Translations under genes and position numbers: made by a program
Shown: positions 26,633 to 34,740 of the stretch, piece by piece
How the letters are laid out: each line of letters opens with the position of its first letter
Numbering within the stretch: position 1 is the stretch's first letter
Assembly (NCBI RefSeq): GCF_026626635.1
Contig: NZ_JAPNKA010000001.1
Coordinates: forward strand, 7,812,001 to 7,876,000
DNA: 64,000 nt
Reading direction: 5' to 3'
Origin: Archangium lansingense
GTDB lineage: Bacteria > Myxococcota > Myxococcia > Myxococcales > Myxococcaceae
The notes under the pieces: model-generated
What the model saw: only the letters and a program-made list of their open reading frames with translations
Told to the model about the DNA's origin: nothing
Databases searched by the model: none

Positions 26633-26674
26633 CCCTCACCCCGTCCCTCTCCCGGAGGGAGAGGGGTTTTTTTC
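26633..26674 (+). terminator. Dispersed palindromic repeat copy R3 with T7 tract
   Basis: Repeat copy R3 (26633-26667) has the hairpin CCCTCTCCC-GGA-GGGAGAGGG and is followed directly by seven T (26668-26674). Unlike the other copies it therefore has the full form of an intrinsic terminator for the plus strand. Confidence 0.7.
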
Positions 26675-26773
26675 GGGTCAGGTGCGGAGCGTTGCTCCCG
26701 TGGCCTTGCGCCACACCCCGAGCGTTGGGTGGGCGAACGCGGTCCCCAGGTTGCTGGCGAAGCGGCCAGGGCG

Positions 26774-27397
26774 TTACTGCGCGCTGGCCTCGGCGGCGAT
26801 GACCTGCTCAGCCGCGGCCTTGGCCTCCTCGGCCTTCTTCAGCCCGGCGGCCTTGGCCTCCTCGGCCTTGACGAGCGCCGCCTGCTGCTTGTCATTGTCA
26901 GCCTTGGCCTTATCGGCGGCCTTCCTCGCGGCCTCGGCCTTCTTCAGGCCGGCCTTGGCGGCAGCCTCGGCCTTCTTCTTCTTGGCCGCGTCGGTCTCCA
27001 CCTCGACATCGGTGGACAGCTTCGCGGCGGTGGCCTCAGACTCAGCGGCCTTCGCCTCCGCCTGGTCGGCCTTCTTCTTCGCCGACTCGGCCTGCTTCGC
27101 CGCCTTCGCAGCGTCGGCCTCGGCCTTCTTCGCGGCACGCTCGGCGGCCTGGGCGGCGCTCTTCGCAGCCTGGGCGGCCTTCTTCGCCTCCTTCTTCGAC
27201 ATCGCCGCGGCCTTCTTCTCCTCGCCGTTGGCCTTGTCGCCGGCGGGCGCCTCCGCCTTCTTCTCCTCTCCCTTGGCCTTGTCGCCAGCCGGCGCCTCGG
27301 CCTTCTTCTCCTCTCCCTTGCCCTGGGCGTGGGCGGCGTGCGCGGTGCCGAGCACCAGAGCGAGGGTCATCAGGCCAATGCTGCGAGAAATCCGCAT
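26774..27397 (-). CDS. Periplasmic Lys/Ala-rich coiled-coil protein (TolA-like composition)
   Basis: 207 residues. ATG 27397 is preceded by AGGAG; signal peptide MRISRSIGLMTLALVLGTAH with cleavage near HAAHAQ. The mature protein starts with two copies of EEKKAEAPAGDKAKG, then an uninterrupted Ala/Lys/Glu helix (KKAAQAAKSAAQAAERAAKK and so on) expected to form a long coiled coil. The composition resembles the TolA stalk, but no TolA globular domain is present. Likely a structural envelope protein. A longer open frame upstream is an artefact. Confidence 0.7.
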   Translation of the reverse strand: MRISRSIGLMTLALVLGTAHAAHAQGKGEEKKAEAPAGDKAKGEEKKAEAPAGDKANGEEKKAAAMSKKEAKKAAQAAKSAAQAAERAAKKAEADAAKAAKQAESAKKKADQAEAKAAESEATAAKLSTDVEVETDAAKKKKAEAAAKAGLKKAEAARKAADKAKADNDKQQAALVKAEEAKAAGLKKAEEAKAAAEQVIAAEASAQ

Positions 27398-27619
27398 GAA
27401 TCGTCTCCTAGGATAAGGGCGGAGTGCGGCTGTCCGGACTTCGGAGCGGCCCCCGCGCCAGCTGCGAACGATAGCACGCGCTCGCTCCGGCGCCCTCCAC
27501 ACCCGAGGCGGGACCATGCCACGCGCTCCGCAGCTGTTGCTCCAGCGCTGGCTGATGTCTCGCCGGAAAGGACGCGCATGTTGGCCCGGCCTGCGCCACG
27601 GGCAAGGTATGCTCCGGCC

Positions 27620-28420
27620 ATGAACCGCATGTCCTTGAAGAAACTCGCTTTGCCGCTGACGCTGTTGCTCGGAGGATGCACCCCCGCGGCTGGACGGCTC
27701 AGCCTCGCCGATACGATGGCGGGCGCGCGCATCGTCGACATCAGCCATCCCCTCACGGAGGGGATGCCCGTCTACCCCGGAGGCACGCCGCTGTCCGCGA
27801 CGGTGATGGGCACCGTCGAAAAGGACGGGTACTACATCCGCAAGTTCACGGTGGGAGAGCACACCGGGACGCATGTGGACGCTCCGGCCCACTTCGCCGC
27901 CGGTGCGAAGACGGTGGACCAGCTCCCCGTGGAGTCACTGGCGGGGCCGGCCGCCGTGGTGGACGTCTCGGCCAAGGCCGCGCAGAACGCGGACTACGAG
28001 GTGACGGTGGAGGATATCGAGGCCTGGGAGCGGCAGCATGGTCCGCTGGGGCCCCAGCACCTCGTGCTCATCCGCACCGGCTGGGCCTCGCGCTGGCCGG
28101 ATGAGGAGCGCTACCGCAATGCGGATGCCTCGGGTGTGATGCACTACCCCGGAGTCTCGCTGGCCGCGAGCCAGTTGCTGAACACGCGCCAGGTGCGCGC
28201 CATTGGCATCGACACGCTCTCGACGGACCCGGGGCCGAGCAAGACGTTCGAGCAGCACCGGCACTTCCTGGGGGGCGGCGGCTATCACATCGAAAACCTC
28301 GCGGACCTCTCCGCCCTGCCAGCCTGGGGGGCCTACGTCGTCGTGCAGCCGGTGTCCGTGCAGGGAGGGAGTGGCAGCCCCGCGCGCGTGCTGGCCTTCA
28401 TTCCCCAGGAGAACCGCTAG
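27620..28420 (+). CDS. Cyclase/kynurenine-formamidase-family lipoprotein
   Basis: 266 residues of the Cyclase family (PF04199), metal-dependent amidohydrolases such as arylformamidase. Motifs: VDISHPLTEGMPVYPGG, the metal-binding EHTGTHVDAPAHF, and GIDTLSTDPG. ATG 27620 is followed by a lipobox (LTLLLGGC), so unlike the cytoplasmic formamidases this one is exported and lipid-anchored. Substrate unknown; no kynurenine-pathway gene is nearby. Its TAG shares the four bases CTAG (28417-28420) with the stop of convergent ureG. Confidence 0.88.
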   Translation: MNRMSLKKLALPLTLLLGGCTPAAGRLSLADTMAGARIVDISHPLTEGMPVYPGGTPLSATVMGTVEKDGYYIRKFTVGEHTGTHVDAPAHFAAGAKTVDQLPVESLAGPAAVVDVSAKAAQNADYEVTVEDIEAWERQHGPLGPQHLVLIRTGWASRWPDEERYRNADASGVMHYPGVSLAASQLLNTRQVRAIGIDTLSTDPGPSKTFEQHRHFLGGGGYHIENLADLSALPAWGAYVVVQPVSVQGGSGSPARVLAFIPQENR

Positions 28421-29157
28421 CGCTCGCGGAGCGTCGCGCCCGTAGCCTTGCGCCATGCTCCGAGCAGGTGATTGATCACCTCCTGCAGCCCCACACCCTT
28501 CGTCACCTGCGTGAAGACGAAGGGCCCCTCCCCTCGCATCTTCCGCGCGTCGCGCTCCATCACCGACAGGTCCGCCCCCACGTGCGGGGCCAGGTCCGTC
28601 TTGTTGATGATCAGCAGGTCCGACTGGGTGATTCCCGGCCCGCCCTTGCGCGGCACCTTGTCCCCTCCCGCCACGTCGATGACGTAGACGGTGTAGTCCG
28701 CCAGCTCCCGGCTGTACTGCGCCGCCAGGTTGTCGCCCCCGCTCTCGACGATGAGCAACTCCGGCTTCAGAGCCTCCATCAGCTCCTCGAGCGCCAGCAG
28801 GTTGTGGCTGATGTCCTCGCGGATCGCCGCATGCGGGCAGCCCCCCGTCTCCACCGCCTTGATGCGCTCGGGCGAGAGCGCCTTGTTGCGCACCAGGAAC
28901 TCCGCGTCCTCCTGCGTGAAGATGTCGTTGGTCACCACGCCCAGCCGGTAGCGCTCCCGCAGCTCCCGGCACAGCGCCAGCACCAGCGCCGTCTTCCCAC
29001 TGCCCACCGGCCCTCCAATGCCGATGGTGAAGGCCCTCGCGGTGAAGTCGCGCTTGTTGGGCTGATCGCGCTCGTGGAAGTGGCCCGGGTGGTCCCACTC
29101 CTCATGAGTGTGGTCATGGTCGTCGTCATGGCCGTGGCCGCGGTGGTCGTCGTGCAT
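28417..29157 (-). CDS. ureG: Urease accessory GTPase UreG with His-rich N-terminus
   Basis: 246 residues. SIMIBI-class GTPase that powers nickel insertion into urease: P-loop GGPVGSGKT, metal-binding CPH in ETGGCPHAAIRED, and NKTD for guanine. The first about 30 residues are full of His and Asp (HDDHRGHGHDDDHDHTHEEW), a nickel-binding head often seen when ureE is absent, as here. It is the last gene of the ureAB-C-F-G operon, 8 bp after ureF. Confidence 0.96.
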   Translation of the reverse strand: MHDDHRGHGHDDDHDHTHEEWDHPGHFHERDQPNKRDFTARAFTIGIGGPVGSGKTALVLALCRELRERYRLGVVTNDIFTQEDAEFLVRNKALSPERIKAVETGGCPHAAIREDISHNLLALEELMEALKPELLIVESGGDNLAAQYSRELADYTVYVIDVAGGDKVPRKGGPGITQSDLLIINKTDLAPHVGADLSVMERDARKMRGEGPFVFTQVTKGVGLQEVINHLLGAWRKATGATLRER

Positions 29158-29165
29158 GCTTCACC

Positions 29166-29828
29166 TCAGGAAAGGAACAGCCGTGAGTAGAGCCGGTCGT
29201 GGGTCGAGCCGAGCAGGTCCATCAGGGGCGACGTCTGGGCCAGCGACTCCATGCCCAGTCCGGCACACGTCTCCAGCACCTCGTTCAACAGCGGCGCACA
29301 CCGGTGCTGGAGCTGGTGGGACTCGTGAGTGCCAACGATTCCCAGCCGCACTGCCGCGGACAGCGTCCCGCGCAGCGTGAGTGACAGCAGCAGTTGCTGC
29401 GCATCGATCAACCCAACATCCAGGGCGCGCAGCACCGCGCCGAAGAGAGGGGCATGGTGGTAGCGCACGCCGGACTCCCGAGCCGCCTGCCGCACTGGCC
29501 CCACCTCGCCGGGAAAGATGCGCGCGCACGTGTCCAGAAAGGCCCGCCCCTGCGTGCGGCTCGCCCGGTTGGCCACGTGGTTGGTGAGGAAGGACTCCGC
29601 TCGGGCGTCCAGCGCCTCCAGCGTGGTGGGCTCACGCCAGGCCGCACCCAGCAACGGCAGCGCCCCGTGCCCCGTCTGCCACAGCAGCTCGCGCACGAAG
29701 CGCGCCAGGCCCTCGCGCTCGCGCACCTCGCCCTGCTGCACCGCCGCCTCCAGCCCTCCCGAGTGCGCGAAGCCCCCCGTGGGGAAGCCCGAGTCGGCCA
29801 GTTGCAGCACCCTCCATCCGTAGCCCAT
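29166..29828 (-). CDS. ureF: Urease accessory protein UreF
   Basis: 220 residues, all-helical scaffold that with UreD and UreG forms the urease activation complex. Recognised from LQLADSGFPTGGFAHSGGLE at the N-terminus and the C-terminal DLLGSTHDRLYSRLFLS. Gaps of 8-9 bp to ureG and ureC indicate one operon. Confidence 0.95.
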   Translation of the reverse strand: MGYGWRVLQLADSGFPTGGFAHSGGLEAAVQQGEVREREGLARFVRELLWQTGHGALPLLGAAWREPTTLEALDARAESFLTNHVANRASRTQGRAFLDTCARIFPGEVGPVRQAARESGVRYHHAPLFGAVLRALDVGLIDAQQLLLSLTLRGTLSAAVRLGIVGTHESHQLQHRCAPLLNEVLETCAGLGMESLAQTSPLMDLLGSTHDRLYSRLFLS

Positions 29829-29837
29829 GCCCGTCCC

Positions 29838-31553
29838 TCAGAAGAGCGAGTAGCGCTGCGCCAGCGGCAACCGCACGGCGGGCTCGCACGTCAGCAGTTC
29901 GCCATCCGCGCGCACCTCATACGTCTCCGGATCCACCGTGAGCACCGGCAGCGCGTCGTTGAGCTTCATGTCGCGCTTGCCGAGCCCCCGGCACCGTCGC
30001 ACCCCGGAGATCTGCTTGGACAGCCCCAACTCCCGCACCATCCCATCCGCCAGCGCACGCCCAGAGACGAAGGCGATGCTGGTAGCCCCCAGCGCTCGCC
30101 CCCGGGCGCCAAACATCGGCCGCATGTAGAAGGGCTGCGGCGTGGGAATCGAGGCTCCCGGGTCTCCCATCTGCGACCAGGCGATGAAGCCGCCCTTCAC
30201 CACCAGCTCCGGACGGATGCCGAAGAAGGCCGGCCGCCACAGCACCAGGTCCGCCAGCATGCCCACCTGCACCGCGCCCACCTCGTGGGACAGCCCGTGG
30301 GCGATCGCCGGGTTGATGGTGTACTTCGCCACGTAGCGGCGGATGCGCAGGTTGTCGTTGTCCCCGGACTCCTCGCGCAGGCGCCCGCGCTGCTCCCGCA
30401 TCTTGTGCGCCGTCTGCCACGTCCGGGTGATGACCTCCCCCACCCGCCCCATCGCCTGGCTGTCCGAGGACATCATGCTGATGGCCCCCAGGTCGTGCAG
30501 GATGTCCTCCGCGGCGATGGTGCTCCCCCGGATGCGGCTCTCCGCGAAGGCCACGTCCTCGGGAATCTCCCGGTCCAGGTGGTGACACACCATGAGCATG
30601 TCCAGGTGCTCGTCCAGCGTGTTCACCGTGTACGGCCGCGTGGGGTTCGTCGAGCTGGGCAGCACGTTCGGCTGGCCACACACCCGGATGATGTCCGGAG
30701 CGTGCCCGCCTCCCGCGCCCTCCGAGTGATACGTGTGGATGGTGCGGCCCTTGAACGCGGCAATCGAGTCATCCACGAAGCCGGACTCGTTCAGCGTGTC
30801 CGTGTGGATGGTGATCTGCACGTCCTCGCCCTCGGCCACCGACAGACAGTTGTCGATGGTGGCCGGCGTGGTGCCCCAGTCCTCGTGCAGCTTCAGGCCA
30901 ATGGCGCCCGCGGCGATCTGATCCAACAGGCCCTCGGGGCGCGAGGTGTTGCCCTTGCCCGTGAGGCCGATGTTGAGCGGAATGTTGTCCGTGGCCTGCA
31001 ACATGCGCCGGATGTTCCACGCGCCAGGCGTGCAGGTGGTGGCATTGGTGCCCGTGGCTGGTCCCGTGCCACCGCCCACCCAGGTGGTGATGCCGCTGGC
31101 GATCGCCTCTTCCGCCTGCTGCGGGCAGATGAAGTGGATGTGCGAGTCGATGCCGCCCGCAGTGACGATGAGCCCCTCGCCCGCGATGGCCTCGGTGGTG
31201 ACGCCCACCACCATGCCCGGCGTCACTCCCGCCATCACATCCGGATTGCCCGCCTTGCCGATGCCGATGATCCGCCCCGACTTGATGCCAATGTCGGCCT
31301 TGTAGATGCCCGTCCAGTCGACGATGAACGCGTTGGTGATGACGCAGTCCAGCGCCTCGGCGTCCCCTACTCCGGACTTCTGGCCCATGCCGTCCCGCAG
31401 CACCTTGCCGCCGCCGAACTTGCACTCGTCCCCGTAGACGGTGAGGTCCCTCTCCACCTGCGCCACCAGCCCCGTGTCCCCCAACCGCACCCGATCCCCC
31501 GTGGTGGGACCGAACATGTCCGCGTAGTGACGGCGATCCATCTTCCGGCTCAT
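29838..31553 (-). CDS. ureC: Urease alpha subunit UreC
   Basis: 571 residues, full length. Catalytic subunit hydrolysing urea at a dinickel centre. Visible: DSHIHFICPQQ (nickel His pair), the carbamylated Lys in GLKLHEDWGTTPA, TYHSEGAGGGHAPDI, the mobile-flap MVCHHLDREIPEDVAFAESR with catalytic His, and the Asp ligand in SSDSQAMGR. ATG 31553 (MSRKMDRRHYADMFGPT) overlaps the ureAB stop as ATGA, implying coupled translation and equal subunit supply. Confidence 0.97.
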   Translation of the reverse strand: MSRKMDRRHYADMFGPTTGDRVRLGDTGLVAQVERDLTVYGDECKFGGGKVLRDGMGQKSGVGDAEALDCVITNAFIVDWTGIYKADIGIKSGRIIGIGKAGNPDVMAGVTPGMVVGVTTEAIAGEGLIVTAGGIDSHIHFICPQQAEEAIASGITTWVGGGTGPATGTNATTCTPGAWNIRRMLQATDNIPLNIGLTGKGNTSRPEGLLDQIAAGAIGLKLHEDWGTTPATIDNCLSVAEGEDVQITIHTDTLNESGFVDDSIAAFKGRTIHTYHSEGAGGGHAPDIIRVCGQPNVLPSSTNPTRPYTVNTLDEHLDMLMVCHHLDREIPEDVAFAESRIRGSTIAAEDILHDLGAISMMSSDSQAMGRVGEVITRTWQTAHKMREQRGRLREESGDNDNLRIRRYVAKYTINPAIAHGLSHEVGAVQVGMLADLVLWRPAFFGIRPELVVKGGFIAWSQMGDPGASIPTPQPFYMRPMFGARGRALGATSIAFVSGRALADGMVRELGLSKQISGVRRCRGLGKRDMKLNDALPVLTVDPETYEVRADGELLTCEPAVRLPLAQRYSLF

Positions 31554-32314
31554 GCGCCCTCCTCGTGTCCGAAGCCCCGCGTGGCCACCTCGGCCAGGGC
31601 ACGCTCCTGGTTCTCCGGTGTCACCGGCCCGGACCCCAGCGCATTTCCGCCCCACACCACCCTCGCCCCCGCGATGGCCACCAGCGACACCGTCTTCTTC
31701 TCCCCGGGCTCGAAGCGCACCGCCGTCCCCGCGGGAATGTCCAACCGCCGCCCGTACGCCCTCGCTCGATCGAACACGAGCGCCCGGTTCGTCTCGAAGA
31801 ACGGATAGTGGCTGCCCACCTGCACGGGCCGGTCTCCCCGATTGGTGACCTCCAACGTGACGGTGTCGCGGCCCTCGTTGAGCACCAGCTCTCCCGGCTG
31901 CACGAGCACCTCCCCCGGCCGCACCTCCTCCTGCTGCGCGCGCTGGAAACGCTCCAGCGGCGGCACGGGAAGGAAGCTTCCGTAGAGCGCCAACGACAGA
32001 TCTCCGTGCTCGGCCTCGATGGGGTGGTGCACCGTCACCAGCTTCGAGCCGTCCGGGAAGGTGCCTTCCACTTGCACCTCCGCGACCATTTCCGGCACGC
32101 CCTCCATCACCTGCGCGCGCCCCAACATCTTCCGTCCCACGTCCATCAGCTCGGCCACGCTCCGGCCATCGCGGATGAGCTCCAGGAGCTGGGTGGCGAT
32201 GAGCGCCACGGCCTCGGGGTAGTTGAGTCGCAGCCCCCGCGCCAGGCGCTTCTGGGCCAGGAAGCCCGCGCCGTGCAGCAGCAGCTTGTCGATCTCACGC
32301 GGTGACAGGTGCAT
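31550..32314 (-). CDS. ureAB: Fused urease gamma-beta subunit (UreAB)
   Basis: 254 residues. Residues 1-100 are the gamma subunit (MHLSPREIDKLLLHGAGFLA, MEGVPEMVAEVQVEGTFPDG), residues about 125-230 the beta subunit (VTNRGDRPVQVGSHYPFFE, RLDIPAGTAVRFEPGE). The fusion resembles that of Helicobacter UreA and some actinobacteria and proteobacteria; here it also carries a C-terminal tail (PENQERALAEVATRGFGHEE). First gene of the urease operon. Confidence 0.96.
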   Translation of the reverse strand: MHLSPREIDKLLLHGAGFLAQKRLARGLRLNYPEAVALIATQLLELIRDGRSVAELMDVGRKMLGRAQVMEGVPEMVAEVQVEGTFPDGSKLVTVHHPIEAEHGDLSLALYGSFLPVPPLERFQRAQQEEVRPGEVLVQPGELVLNEGRDTVTLEVTNRGDRPVQVGSHYPFFETNRALVFDRARAYGRRLDIPAGTAVRFEPGEKKTVSLVAIAGARVVWGGNALGSGPVTPENQERALAEVATRGFGHEEGA

Positions 32315-32681
32315 GCGCCCCTCCGGGTGGGCCGCCCGGAATCAGCGCGGGACGGCCAGAGGTCACACTAGCGCGGCGCGTCATTCACGACCAGAGAGGA
32401 AATACGACTCATCCCCGGCATCGCTACTCGAAGGCACCTCCGCCGAGCAGCGTCGGATGCCACCCGTAACGTCCTCGCCCCGGGTGGAGGTGGGGCGTGG
32501 GCAAGGGTGAGGTGGGGGACACCGGGCGTGGGGCGCCGGAGAGAGCCCAGGAAATGGGGGCGGAGGAAATCCGCGCCCGTGCAGACCGAGTCCTCGGAGC
32601 GGCATTCAAAGCGCCCCCACGATGCAACGATTGAGGATTGCTCCACCGCTCCTGGGCGCCCTGTTAACCTCGTGCGCGCGA
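32315..32681. other. Divergent intergenic region, urease operon versus 32682 gene
   Basis: About 370 bp. It must hold the promoter of the minus-strand urease operon and probably that of the plus-strand toxin unit. No convincing -35/-10 or -24/-12 site was found on either strand; a purine-rich G tract occupies about 32480-32560. Confidence 0.5.
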
Positions 32682-33047
32682 ATGACCCTCACCATCCGAG
32701 ACGCACAGCTCGCATCCCTTCAGCACGCCGTGGACGAGAGGTACTGCCGGGAGCTCGTTCCCCTGCTCCGCACGCGGTGTGGGGGACTCCTGACGAAGCA
32801 CTCGGATGAGGACATTGTCGCTCGAGCGCGCGAAGCCCTGGGCCGCGTCGCGCGATATGGGCTCGAGGATGCGCGAGACATCCTGGCGTTCATCGTCCTG
32901 ACCTTCGCCGTGGGCCCGGGTTTCGACACCCACCCCTCCTTCGCGGCCATCCTCGCGGACCCGCGCATCCCAGGGCGGCGGAAGCTCCCCGCCCTCTTCG
33001 AGCGGTTGGATGCCTCGCTCTGGGATGCGGCCGCGGCACGGGGATGA
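32682..33047 (+). CDS. Small helical protein, putative partner of the downstream toxin-like protein
   Basis: 121 residues, starting MTLTIRDAQLASLQHAVDER. All-helical, with YGLEDARDILAFIVLTFAVG and FDTHPSFAAILADPRIPGRR. The order (TIR-type head, YGI/L-x-D helix, aliphatic helix, then a GPGFD turn and short proline-rich helix) resembles small proteins that in other Gram-negative bacteria precede secreted effectors; that resemblance is from memory and unproven. An earlier ATG at 32622 would add a lipobox-like head (LLTSC); I prefer 32682 from the conserved head. The next gene starts 28 bp downstream. Confidence 0.65.
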   Translation: MTLTIRDAQLASLQHAVDERYCRELVPLLRTRCGGLLTKHSDEDIVARAREALGRVARYGLEDARDILAFIVLTFAVGPGFDTHPSFAAILADPRIPGRRKLPALFERLDASLWDAAAARG

Positions 33048-33075
33048 AGCGCTCACACACCGGGAGAATGACACC

Positions 33076-34707
33076 ATGGGAAGCTGTCGGTTCTGCGAGG
33101 ACAAGGGCAGAGAGGCGGGCCAGGGTCCAGAGAAACACTGCCCCACCTGCGAGGAGGGAAGGATCTGCTGCAAGACGTCCTGCGATACGCGCTGTACCAA
33201 GTGCAAGTCGGCGGCCTCCGTCTCCAGTGCAACGAGCGGGCTGATTCCTTCCAACAAGCAGAGAGAGTCCTGCCCAACGGACAAGGAGGAGTCAGCCCTC
33301 GAGAGCAAGGAGACCGAGCCCTGCTCCCTCCTCCAGAAGGAGCGCGAGGCCGCGCGCAAGGCCCACGAACTTTTCGGCTTCCATGCGCCCTGCGCGGACA
33401 GTTTCGCGTTGGATGTGGTCCTCGGCAATATCCCCCCGAGATCCTCGAAGTCCATACCACCGGCGACGTACGTACCACCGGTCGACGCGGGTGATCTCCA
33501 ACACAAGACGCGTTGCCTGCAGTGCGCCGGGCAGGGAGGGTTGAAGCCAGGGTGGTGTGAGCATCCTCACGAACTGTGGAACCGCAATGGCAGCACGCTG
33601 TCCCCCTGGGCCCTCGCAGTACAAATCAGGAACCTGCTCGAGAAGAGAGCTCAGCTCGAGAATGAGCTTCCCCCTTCCGTGCGCGCGTTGGTCATGCGAC
33701 GCCTCGGGCATCTGGAGCAGGTGGCGCGGCTCTGGCGTGAGCTCGAGGACGATCACTGGCTCCCGGATTATGCGGATGGGTTGGGGGAGCAGATCATCGG
33801 CCTGCGTCACGCCGGCATCAGCAACCTGCTACCGAAGCGGCTCCAGCCCGAAGGGAACGGTTACTCGTGCATGGACGAGCACGGCCAGCCCTGGGGACGG
33901 CTCCGCGGACAGGGCTCACTGGTGTCGCGCATCGAGACGTACATGGAGGAGCACGGTACCAGCTACGACTGGATCTCCGACTGGATGGGGGAAGTCAGCG
34001 GAGACTCCTGGTCGCAGTGGGGAAAGGCGATGCGCATCTTCTGGGTGAGGCAGCGCGACCAGAAAAAGGTGAAGGTTCTCGAGCACTACTGGAACAACCC
34101 TTTGGATCCGGTCACCGCGGCCAAGACCTGCTCGGGGCTGTACGCCTCTCCTTCTAAGGTGGGCCTGGGGTATGAAAAAGAACCCCAACTGAAACGTGCG
34201 TGGCAGATCTGGCATGGCTTCGTGCAGGAGCTGCTCGCCTGCACGGACTTCCCAAACAATGATCGTGAGGCGCGCACGGTGCGGCTGATTCGTACCGAAA
34301 ACGATGCGGGCCTCAAGGCCAACAAGCTGACGCCGTTCGAGCCCAAGAAGGACTCGGAAATCAAGCGGGGCGTCTGCGAGTCCTCCTCCATCTTCAAGGC
34401 CTTCGTGAATGCAGGTCCACACATCACGCTTCAGACCGTGCCCCACATCCGGGTCATCACCTGTTACTTCACCGAGCGCACAGGGGGGGCCAACAGGTGT
34501 TGCCTCAAGGAAGATCACGAGAACGAGTTCATCTTCCTGACGCATGGCATCCGTTGTGACTATGAGCCCTCTGGCGGCTCGAGCACGCAGGTGGAGAGCG
34601 ATGAGGACAAGTACAAGGGCCTCTTTGGTGACTATGCGCCCTTTGGCAGCTCGAGCACGCAGACGCAGAGCAACGCGGATAAGTACAAGGGCCTCTTTGA
34701 CGAATGA
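33076..34707 (+). CDS. Candidate ADP-ribosyltransferase-type toxin with Cys-rich N-terminus
   Basis: 543 residues, no family assigned with certainty. ATG 33076 follows GGGAG. Residues 1-45 hold ten Cys in CxxC-like pairs (CRFCEDKG, CPTCEEG, CCKTSCDTRCTKCK), a likely zinc ribbon. The middle is helical with many Trp (WRELEDDHWLPDYADGLG). Residues about 390-500 show a possible R-S-E arrangement of ADP-ribosyltransferases: LIRTEND, then CESSSIFKAFVN, then HENEFIFLTHG, where ENE would be the ExE motif. The order and spacing fit the fold; identity is unproven. The C-terminus is two 24-residue tandem repeats (DYEPSGGSSTQ...DKYKGLF). No signal peptide. A hairpin follows. Confidence 0.6.
   Translation: MGSCRFCEDKGREAGQGPEKHCPTCEEGRICCKTSCDTRCTKCKSAASVSSATSGLIPSNKQRESCPTDKEESALESKETEPCSLLQKEREAARKAHELFGFHAPCADSFALDVVLGNIPPRSSKSIPPATYVPPVDAGDLQHKTRCLQCAGQGGLKPGWCEHPHELWNRNGSTLSPWALAVQIRNLLEKRAQLENELPPSVRALVMRRLGHLEQVARLWRELEDDHWLPDYADGLGEQIIGLRHAGISNLLPKRLQPEGNGYSCMDEHGQPWGRLRGQGSLVSRIETYMEEHGTSYDWISDWMGEVSGDSWSQWGKAMRIFWVRQRDQKKVKVLEHYWNNPLDPVTAAKTCSGLYASPSKVGLGYEKEPQLKRAWQIWHGFVQELLACTDFPNNDREARTVRLIRTENDAGLKANKLTPFEPKKDSEIKRGVCESSSIFKAFVNAGPHITLQTVPHIRVITCYFTERTGGANRCCLKEDHENEFIFLTHGIRCDYEPSGGSSTQVESDEDKYKGLFGDYAPFGSSSTQTQSNADKYKGLFDE
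34558..34701 (+). repeat. Two 72-bp in-frame tandem repeats at the toxin-like gene's 3' end
   Basis: Units 34558-34629 and 34630-34701 encode DYEPSGGSSTQVESDEDKYK-GLFG and DYAPFGSSSTQTQSNADKYK-GLFD. Each unit is exactly 24 codons, and the last unit is followed by one codon and the stop. Confidence 0.9.
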
Positions 34708-34733
34708 GCCTGCCTCGATGTCATGAGGCAGGC
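34708..34733. terminator. Hairpin between convergent genes
   Basis: Perfect 9-bp arms GCCTGCCTC/GAGGCAGGC around GATGTCAT, beginning one base after the toxin-like gene's stop and ending 7 bp before the stop of the minus-strand lipoprotein gene. No T-run; may act in both directions. Confidence 0.5.
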
Positions 34734-34740
34734 CCGACGG

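Noticed and set aside
26729..27619. Upstream extension of the cyclase frame, Leu/Gly-rich
   Set aside because: It is the complement of the Lys/Ala coiled-coil gene; the real start is at the lipobox-containing ATG 27620.
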